From: an uncultured Rhodospirillales bacterium | Lineage (GTDB): Bacteria; Pseudomonadota; Alphaproteobacteria; Acetobacterales; Acetobacteraceae | NCBI GenBank assembly: GCA_903843125.1 | Contig: CAIMOR010000407.1 | Location: 31,153-95,152, forward strand | Direction: 5' to 3' | DNA length: 64,000 nt | Shown here: positions 58,636 through 64,000 of the stretch, one piece after another | How positions within the stretch are numbered: position 1 is the stretch's first letter | How the letters are laid out: every line of letters begins with the position of its first letter | The notes under the pieces: generated by a model | Database searches by the model: none | Told to the model about the DNA's origin: nothing | Seen by the model: the letters and a program-made list of their open reading frames with translations, nothing else | Made by a program: the position numbers and the translations under genes

Positions 58636-59855
58636 TGCAGTGCCGCTTCTGCGCCAATCCCGTGACGCTGAGCTTTGCCGACCTCGGCATGTCGCCGCTG
58701 TCCAACGCCTTCGTTGCGCCCGAGCGCGCCGAAGCGATGGAGCCATTCTATCCGCTGCATGCGCGCGTCTGCGACGCCTGCCACCTGGTGCAACTGGCGG
58801 CCTTCGAGACGCCTGAGCACATCTTCGGCGACTATCTCTACTTTTCCTCCCACGCCGAAACCTGGCTTCGCCACGCCGAGGCGTATGCAGCCGAGATGGT
58901 CGCGCGCTTCGGCCTGGACGCCGGCAGTCAGGTGGTGGAGGTGGCCAGCAACGACGGCTACCTGCTGCAATACTTCCAGGCCCGCGGCGTGCCGGTGCTG
59001 GGCGTGGAGCCAGCGGCCAACGTGGCGGCCGTTGCGCGCGACCAGGGCATTCCGACCGAGGTCGCATTCTTCGGCGTCGCGACCGCGCAGCGCCTGAAGG
59101 CCGCGGGCGTGGCGCCGCGGTTGATGGCCGCGAACAACGTACTGGCGCATGTGCCTGACTTGAACGACTTCGTCGCCGGCTTCGCCGTGCTGCTAGCGCC
59201 CGGCGGCGTGTTGACGGTGGAGTTTCCGCACCTGCTGCGCCTGATGCGGGAAAATCAGTTCGACACGATCTACCACGAGCATTTCTCGTACTTCTCCCTG
59301 CTCACGGTGCAGCGGGTCTTCGCTGCCCATGGGCTCAGGCTGTTCGACGTGCAGCAGTTGCCGACGCATGGCGGCTCGCTGCGCGTCTACGTCACGCATG
59401 GCGCCGCGCCGCATGCGGAGACGCCGGCGGTGGCGGCACTGCTTGCCGAGGAGCGCACCGCCGGGTTGGAGGGACGCGCTGCCTATGCCGCCTTCGCCGA
59501 ACAGGTGGTGGAGACCAAGGCGGCGCTGATGACTTTCTGCGTGGAGGCGCGGCGGGCCGGCAGGCGCATCCTGGGCTACGGCGCGCCGGCCAAGGGCAAC
59601 ACGCTGCTGAACTATTGCGGCATCGGGCCGGAGTTCATCGGCTTCACGGTGGACCGCAGCCCGCACAAGCAGGGGCTGTTGCTGCCGGGCACGCGCATCC
59701 CCGTCCGCGCGCCGGAAGCGCTGCTGGAAGCGCGACCGGACTACGTGCTGATCCTGCCGTGGAACCTGCGGGACGAGATCGCCGCGCAGATGGCCGCGGT
59801 GCGCGACTGGGGCGGGCGCTTCGTCGTGCCGATCCCGACCGTGCAGGTGTTCTGA
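58635..59855 (+). CDS. NDP-sugar C-methyltransferase (NovU/TylCIII type)
   Basis: This 406-residue protein has the same three-part layout as the paralogue at 44277-45566: zinc module (CRFCAN ... CDACHLVQ), SAM core (VVEVASNDGYLLQYFQARG, GVEPAANVAAVARDQG, YHEHFSYFSL) and C-terminal lobe with ILGYGAPAKGNTLLNYCGIG. After rfbF-rfbG it should methylate a carbon, typically C-3, of CDP-4-keto-6-deoxyglucose, giving a branched sugar such as virenose- or mycarose-like residues. It starts on the last base of rfbG and overlaps the RfbC-like gene by one base. Confidence 0.91.
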   Translation: MQCRFCANPVTLSFADLGMSPLSNAFVAPERAEAMEPFYPLHARVCDACHLVQLAAFETPEHIFGDYLYFSSHAETWLRHAEAYAAEMVARFGLDAGSQVVEVASNDGYLLQYFQARGVPVLGVEPAANVAAVARDQGIPTEVAFFGVATAQRLKAAGVAPRLMAANNVLAHVPDLNDFVAGFAVLLAPGGVLTVEFPHLLRLMRENQFDTIYHEHFSYFSLLTVQRVFAAHGLRLFDVQQLPTHGGSLRVYVTHGAAPHAETPAVAALLAEERTAGLEGRAAYAAFAEQVVETKAALMTFCVEARRAGRRILGYGAPAKGNTLLNYCGIGPEFIGFTVDRSPHKQGLLLPGTRIPVRAPEALLEARPDYVLILPWNLRDEIAAQMAAVRDWGGRFVVPIPTVQVF

Positions 59856-60388
59856 TGCGTTTCGAGCCTACGCCGCTGGCCGGGTTGGTGGTGTTGGATA
59901 CCACGCCGGTCGCCGACGAGCGCGGCCACTTCGCCCGGACCTTCTGCACCGGCGAGTTCGCCGCCGCCGGGCTGCCGACCACTTTCGCGCAGTGCAATCT
60001 CAGTTTCAATGCCCGGGCAGGGACGTTGCGCGGGCTGCACTGGCAGGCCGAACCACACCCGGAGGGCAAGCTCGTGCGCTGCACGCGCGGCGCAGTATTT
60101 GACGTTGCGGTGGACATCCGGCCTGCAAGCGCGACCTTCCGCCGATGGTTCGGCCTTGAGTTGAGCGCCGCGACGGGCCGTGCGCTGTACATCCCGCCCG
60201 GTTTCGCGCACGGCTTCCAGGTGCTGCAGGACACCAGCGAGGTGTTCTACATGATGACCGAGAGCTACCAACCCGTGCTGGCGCGCGGCGCGGCCTGGGA
60301 TGACCCAAGCTTCGGCATCGCCTGGCCATTGGCCGCGCCGATCCTCTCCCCGCGCGACGCTGCGCTGCCGCGCTTCACCGCGCCATGA
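59855..60388 (+). CDS. RfbC-like sugar 3,5-epimerase (cupin)
   Basis: This 177-residue protein belongs to the dTDP-4-dehydrorhamnose 3,5-epimerase family: FARTFCTGEFAAAGLPTTFAQCNLSFN, the catalytic-His motif TLRGLHWQ, GAVFDVAVDIRPASATFRRW, IPPGFAHGFQVLQD and the Tyr/Asp region SEVFYMMTESYQP with WDDPSFGIAWP. It should epimerise C-3 and/or C-5 of the CDP-keto sugar after C-methylation. The gene overlaps its neighbours by one and four bases. Confidence 0.9.
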   Translation: MRFEPTPLAGLVVLDTTPVADERGHFARTFCTGEFAAAGLPTTFAQCNLSFNARAGTLRGLHWQAEPHPEGKLVRCTRGAVFDVAVDIRPASATFRRWFGLELSAATGRALYIPPGFAHGFQVLQDTSEVFYMMTESYQPVLARGAAWDDPSFGIAWPLAAPILSPRDAALPRFTAP

Positions 60389-61239
60389 GCGGCCGGGTGC
60401 TGGTAACGGGCGGGGCCGGCTTCATTGGCCGCCATGCCGTGCCATTGCTGCGGGCGCGCGGCTTCGAGGTCCACGCCCCCACCCATGCCGAGGCCGATCT
60501 GCTGGCGCCTGGCGTGGCCGCGGCTCTGATGGCGCGCCTGCGACCGACGCATCTGATGCATTTGGCCTGGAACGCCAAGCCGGGGCGCTTCTGGTCCGCG
60601 CCCGACAACCTGGACTGGGTCGCCGCCAGCCTGGCGTTGCATCGGGCCTTTGCGTCGGCCGGCGGGCGCCGCGCGGTCTTCGCCGGCTCCTGCGCGGAAT
60701 ACGACTGGTCTCATGCCTTGTTGGACGAGGCCACCACACCCTGCTCCCCCGCGACGCTGTACGGCACCGCGAAGGACGCGTTGCGCCGCTTGGTGCTGGC
60801 ATCGCCAGAGGGCGCTTCGCTGGCCTGGGGGCGGATATTTTTCCTGTACGGTCCCGGCGAGCCGCCGGGCCGGCTACTGCCTGACGTGATCTCGGCGCTG
60901 CTGGCCGGGGCTGAGGCACTTTGCGGCGACTGCCTCGTGGAACGCGACTTCCTGCATGTAGCGGACGTCGCCGCGGCGCTGGTGGCGCTACTGGCATGCG
61001 ACGTGACCGGCTCGATCAACATCGCCTCGGGCTGCTGCGTGCCGCTGCGGCGCCTGGTGGACGAGGCGGCGCGTCAACTCGGCCGCCCGGACCTGCTGCG
61101 CTACGGTGCGCGGCGCGGCTTGGCGGTGGAGCCGGCGCGGCTGGCGGCGGCCACCAGGCGGCTCCGGGAAGAAGTGGGGTTCGCGCCGCGTTTCGGGCTG
61201 CAAGACGGGCTGGCCGATGTGATCGCGCGGTGGCGCTAG
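60385..61239 (+). CDS. NAD-dependent epimerase/reductase (SDR) for the CDP-deoxysugar
   Basis: This 284-residue SDR has VLVTGGAGFIGRHAVPLLRARG, LMHLAWNAKPGRFWSAPDN, the active-site Ser region FAGSCAEYDWSHALLDE and the catalytic TLYGTAKDALRRLV (YxxxK). It resembles RfbJ/CDP-abequose-synthase-like reductases that reduce the 4-keto group to finish a CDP-deoxyhexose. It is the last gene of the rfbF operon (ATGA overlap). Product stereochemistry cannot be deduced. Confidence 0.85.
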   Translation: MSGRVLVTGGAGFIGRHAVPLLRARGFEVHAPTHAEADLLAPGVAAALMARLRPTHLMHLAWNAKPGRFWSAPDNLDWVAASLALHRAFASAGGRRAVFAGSCAEYDWSHALLDEATTPCSPATLYGTAKDALRRLVLASPEGASLAWGRIFFLYGPGEPPGRLLPDVISALLAGAEALCGDCLVERDFLHVADVAAALVALLACDVTGSINIASGCCVPLRRLVDEAARQLGRPDLLRYGARRGLAVEPARLAAATRRLREEVGFAPRFGLQDGLADVIARWR

Positions 61240-61253
61240 CAGGGCCGCTCAGG

Positions 61254-61281
61254 TTGCCCGCCTCGGGGGCCTCTGTTAAAT
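61254..61281 (+). promoter_or_regulatory. Candidate promoter placing the GT2 start at +1
   Basis: TTGCCC (61254-61259), 16 nt, TTAAAT (61276-61281). The expected start, 7-8 nt downstream, coincides with the A of the GT2 ATG at 61289, so the message could be leaderless. A GGG run just before the ATG is too close to act as a ribosome site. Confidence 0.35.
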
Positions 61282-61288
61282 CAGTGGG

Positions 61289-62299
61289 ATGGCAACTGAA
61301 GCAATCGTTGACGTTCCCGTTGCTCGGGCGCGCCGGGTCCGGCTGTCCGTGGTCACGCCGGTCTTCAACGAGGAAGCCAACCTCGACCGCTACGCCGCCG
61401 AAGTCACTGCCACGCTGTTCGCGGCGCCGGGCATCGAAGCGCGGGTGCTGTTCGTCGACGACGGCAGCCGGGATTCCAGCTGGCTGAAGCTGCAGGCGCT
61501 GTGCGCTGCCTCGCCCCGCTTCTCGGCGCTGCGGTTGTCGCGCAACTACGGGGCGCACCTGGCGCTTGCAGCCGGCTTCGACGCGGTGGGCGAGGACGCC
61601 GACGCGGTCGCGGTGCTGGCCTGCGACCTGCAGGACCCGGTGGCAACGCTGCTCGATTTCGTCGCCGCCTGGCGCCAGGGCGCCGACATCGCCTGGGGCC
61701 AGCGCCGCACGCGGGCCGATGAGGGCTGGAAGCGCAAGGCGTCCAGCCTGCTTGAGAACACGCTGCGGCGGCACGCCATGCCCAGGCATTCACGCTTCAC
61801 CACCGGCAGCTTCCTGCTGATGGATGCCCGCGTGCTGGCCTGCCTGAAGCAGTTCCGTGAGCATAGCCGCGTCACCTTCGCGCTGGTGGCCTGGACCGGC
61901 TTCAACCAGGCCGTGGTGCCGTATGACCGGCAGGCGCGGCTGGCCGGCAAATCCGGCTGGAAGTTCGGCCAGATGCTGAACACCGCCTATGACGTGCTGA
62001 TCGGCTTTTCGCCGCTGCCGGCCAAGCTGATGACGGGCATCGGCGTCGGCATGTGCGCGCTGAGCCTGGCGATGACCGCCTACCTGCTGCTGGTCTGGGC
62101 GCTCAGCCGGGTGCAGCCGGGCTGGACCGGGGTGATGGTGACCATCCTGCTGTGCTTCGGCGTGCTGTTCATGATGGTCGGCGTGATGGCGGAATATCTG
62201 CACCGCATCTTCATCGAGGCCAAGAACCGGCCGCTCTACTTCGTTGCCGATGGCGCCGGTGCCGATGCGCCGGCCGGGGCGCGCCGCGAGCATGGCTGA
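61289..62299 (+). CDS. GT2 glycosyltransferase, lipid-carrier (ArnC/DPM1-like) type with membrane anchor
   Basis: This 336-residue protein has a GT2 domain, VRLSVVTPVFNEEANLDRYA, VLFVDDGSRDSSW, ALRLSRNYGAHLALAAGFD, VLACDLQDPV with a DLQD metal site, and RFTTGSFLLMD, followed by two C-terminal membrane segments (about 245-305: MTGIGVGMCALSLAMTAYLL and VMVTILLCFGVLFMMVGVM). This layout is that of polyprenyl-phosphate sugar transferases (ArnC, GtrB). It would load a sugar onto undecaprenyl phosphate for periplasmic transfer. The start lacks a normal ribosome site and may be leaderless. It overlaps the deacetylase-like gene by 8 nt. Confidence 0.9.
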   Translation: MATEAIVDVPVARARRVRLSVVTPVFNEEANLDRYAAEVTATLFAAPGIEARVLFVDDGSRDSSWLKLQALCAASPRFSALRLSRNYGAHLALAAGFDAVGEDADAVAVLACDLQDPVATLLDFVAAWRQGADIAWGQRRTRADEGWKRKASSLLENTLRRHAMPRHSRFTTGSFLLMDARVLACLKQFREHSRVTFALVAWTGFNQAVVPYDRQARLAGKSGWKFGQMLNTAYDVLIGFSPLPAKLMTGIGVGMCALSLAMTAYLLLVWALSRVQPGWTGVMVTILLCFGVLFMMVGVMAEYLHRIFIEAKNRPLYFVADGAGADAPAGARREHG

Positions 62300-63341
62300 T
62301 CTGGCCTTGCCGGCCTGGGCCACGGGGCTGCCGCACCATCTGCCGCCCGGGCTGCTGGCGCCAGGCGCCATGGCAGTGGCGGCAACCGAGCTGCGGATGC
62401 GCGCCGCCTTCACCGATACGCCGCCGGCATCCTCCCGCCTGCCGTTCAGCTACCAGGCCATCCCCGGGCCGTTGCGGCGCCTGTTGGCCAATGGCATCGG
62501 CAGGCTGCAGCGGCTGCGCCAGGCGCAATGGGCCCGCTATCCCGGCTGGCCGCTGGACCTCAGCGCCGATATCGCCGCCGACCTGGCCGGTTCGCCAGGC
62601 GTGACCTTCGCCCGCACGCCGGTGCTGCTGACCCACGACATCGATAGCCCGGAGGGTCTGCGCAACCTGCACCGGATGTTCCTGCCGCTGGAGGAAGCGG
62701 TCGGTGCGCGATCGGCCAACTACATCGTGCCCTGCGCCTGGCCGGTCGACGACGCCGTGGTGCAGGACCTGCTGGCACGCGGGCATGAGGTGGGGGTGCA
62801 TGGCTACGACCATGCCAACCGCACCGCCTTCGCCGAGCCAACCGAGCGCGAGGCGCGGCTGGCGGCTGGCCATGCCTTTGCCCAGCGCCATGGCGGCGCC
62901 GGCTACCGCGCTCCCTCGCTGCTGCGCACCCGCGCGCTGATCGAGGCGTTGCAGCCGCTGTATCGCTACGACAGCAGCATCCCGACCTCCGGCGGCGCCT
63001 TCCCAGTGCCGAACAATGGTTGCGCCTCGGCCCGGCCCTGGCGCTTCGGCCGCATGTGGGAGTTGCCGTTGAGCATGCCGCGCGACGGCAGCCTGCGCTT
63101 CCTCGGCCACAGCCCCACCGGGATCGGCGCACTGTGGCGGGAGGTGGCACTGCGGATCGCGGCGTCGGGCGGTATCGTCAACCTGCTGACGCATTGCGAG
63201 GCGGGGTTCTCCGGCAACCCGCCGATGCTGGCGGCGTATCGCGGGTTCCTGGAATGGGCGGCGGCCGATGCGCGGTTCGAGCTGATGCTGCCGATTGAGT
63301 TGGTGAACCGGCTGGACCGGGACTGGCCGCCGGCGGCCTGA
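62292..63341 (+). CDS. Polysaccharide deacetylase-like (NodB-related) protein
   Basis: This 349-residue protein has the NodB-type metal site elements: VLLTHDIDSPEGL (Asp-x-Asp) and VGVHGYDHANRTAF (His-x3-His), an AGYRAPSLLRTR arginine region and the late NLLTHCEAGFSGNP, which resembles the histidine-bearing last motif. There is no signal peptide, so a cytoplasmic role on lipid-linked precursors is more likely than action on finished polymer. The first ~110 residues are an extension without a recognised domain. It is coupled to the GT2 gene by overlap. Confidence 0.82.
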   Translation: MADLALPAWATGLPHHLPPGLLAPGAMAVAATELRMRAAFTDTPPASSRLPFSYQAIPGPLRRLLANGIGRLQRLRQAQWARYPGWPLDLSADIAADLAGSPGVTFARTPVLLTHDIDSPEGLRNLHRMFLPLEEAVGARSANYIVPCAWPVDDAVVQDLLARGHEVGVHGYDHANRTAFAEPTEREARLAAGHAFAQRHGGAGYRAPSLLRTRALIEALQPLYRYDSSIPTSGGAFPVPNNGCASARPWRFGRMWELPLSMPRDGSLRFLGHSPTGIGALWREVALRIAASGGIVNLLTHCEAGFSGNPPMLAAYRGFLEWAAADARFELMLPIELVNRLDRDWPPAA

Positions 63342-63499
63342 AGCCCGGCGGCTGATGTCTTGGCTTCCGCTGCCCGGGTGCCCAGGGTCGGCGTGGCAGC
63401 TGAGCGCGAACGGGGACCCGATGCTGGTCGACAGCTTGGCCAGCCAGTATGGACCGCATGGGCGCGGCGCCGGGCTAGTCTCCCCACCGTCGCCGGCGG

Positions 63500-64000
63500 C
63501 TAAGCCCGCCGCCAGACCATCAGCCGATGCCGCGGCTTGGCCAGGCTGGGGCTGGGCCAGGGCTGGTTGCCCTGGAGCACCAGCCCGGCGGCGGCGAAGG
63601 CATCCAGTTCCGCGCGACCGAACAGCCGCGGCAGCATGCGTAGGTAGGGCAATCGGTCCGCCAGCGCCTGCCGCGGCAGCGCGGGATAGAGCCTGGCGGC
63701 CAGCGCCAATGCCAGCCGATCCGTCGCCGGCGGCGTGGCCCGATAAGCTCGGCGCAGGAGCAGCAGCGCATGATTGCGCGCCACCGCGTCCGGCACCGTC
63801 GCCACCAGCACCCCACCCGGCACCAGGTCGGCGGCCAGCCGGGCCGCCAACTGGGGCGCGGGCGCCTCGATCAGTTGCAGCACGCTGTCCGCCACCACCA
63901 GGTGGAACGGCCCACCCTGCCAGCTCAGGTAGTCAGCGCAGATGAACCGGGCGGCGCTGCCGCGTGCGGTGGCCGTGGCGATGTTCGTGGTGGAGAAGTC
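63500..64000 (-). CDS. SAM-dependent methyltransferase, C-terminal part (runs off the right edge)
   Basis: The minus frame is open from 64000 to the TAG at 63500, giving 166 residues without the start. Upstream of an internal GTG at 63898 the frame continues sensibly (TARGSAARFICADYLSWQG, then FHLVVADSVLQLI), matching the motif II-III part of a class I methyltransferase; DLVPGGVLVATVPDAVAR is the post-motif strand. The SAM glycine-rich loop lies outside the window. The 158-nt convergent gap on its left shows no clear feature. Confidence 0.8.
   Translation of the reverse strand, partial: DFSTTNIATATARGSAARFICADYLSWQGGPFHLVVADSVLQLIEAPAPQLAARLAADLVPGGVLVATVPDAVARNHALLLLRRAYRATPPATDRLALALAARLYPALPRQALADRLPYLRMLPRLFGRAELDAFAAAGLVLQGNQPWPSPSLAKPRHRLMVWRRA

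Noticed and set aside
35291-64000. Horizontal-transfer boundaries (IS elements, tRNA attachment sites) around the polysaccharide island
   Set aside because: No transposase, integrase, tRNA or flanking direct repeat was found, and base composition looks similar to the rest of the window.

Overview
The window is high-GC, densely coded DNA with short intergenic gaps and many ATGA/GTGA stop-start overlaps. The gene content points to an alphaproteobacterium, most likely Acetobacteraceae (Roseomonas-like). The support is orphan Bug-type binding proteins, an SRP RNA just upstream of dnaX-ybaB-recR, a membrane-anchored cytochrome c near pheA, and a yejABEF operon. The family assignment is inferred from gene content, not from a database search. 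I saw no tRNA, rRNA, insertion sequence, prophage or CRISPR.

Layout. (1) 1-6446: catabolic cluster. A minus-strand set (Asp-box propeller protein, enolase-superfamily enzyme, 2-hydroxyacid dehydrogenase, Bug binding protein, TauD-like dioxygenase, start of a periplasmic protein) lies opposite a PEP-mutase/isocitrate-lyase family enzyme. (2) 6468-14080: a CoA-dependent, beta-oxidation-like cluster, probably for hydroxycinnamate-type acids: enoyl-CoA hydratase, hydroxyacyl-CoA dehydrogenase, LivJ-like binding protein, MarR regulator, feruloyl-CoA-synthase-like ligase, thiolase, thioesterase. Two AT-rich inverted repeats look like MarR operators. (3) 14200-18993: a glycosyltransferase and a methyltransferase sharing a DUF4214-like module, and a large unrecognised protein. 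(4) 19069-33569: housekeeping block with recR, ybaB, dnaX, SRP RNA, nudC, a small lipoprotein, pheA, cytochrome c, an inositol-phosphatase family enzyme, yejABEF, a membrane protein, a GhrA-like reductase and a MarR regulator. (5) 33705-35132: M17 aminopeptidase.

(6) 35291-64000: a surface-polysaccharide island. It starts with a Wzm/Wzt-type ABC exporter. Minus-strand operons then carry HldE, a 1038-residue double glycosyltransferase, an HddA-like heptose kinase, three SDR sugar enzymes, a C-methyltransferase, a glycosyltransferase, a fused nucleotidyltransferase/GmhB-like phosphatase, and GmhA. Together they encode a nearly complete NDP-heptose route next to the ADP-heptose enzyme HldE. A polytopic membrane protein, a frameshifted FkbM methyltransferase, another methyltransferase, an acyltransferase and a GT4 follow. 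A plus-strand operon (RfbF, RfbG, C-methyltransferase, RfbC-like epimerase, reductase) should make a CDP-linked branched 6-deoxyhexose. It is followed by a lipid-linked GT2, a deacetylase-like protein and a truncated methyltransferase.

The most interesting points are the dual heptose routes with a fused enzyme that lacks a predicted zinc ligand, the paralogous C-methyltransferases, a C-terminal module apparently shared by the frameshifted FkbM protein and the unrecognised 792-residue protein, the 26-bp hairpin repeats beside the SRP RNA promoter, and the paired operator-like sites of the aromatic-acid cluster.
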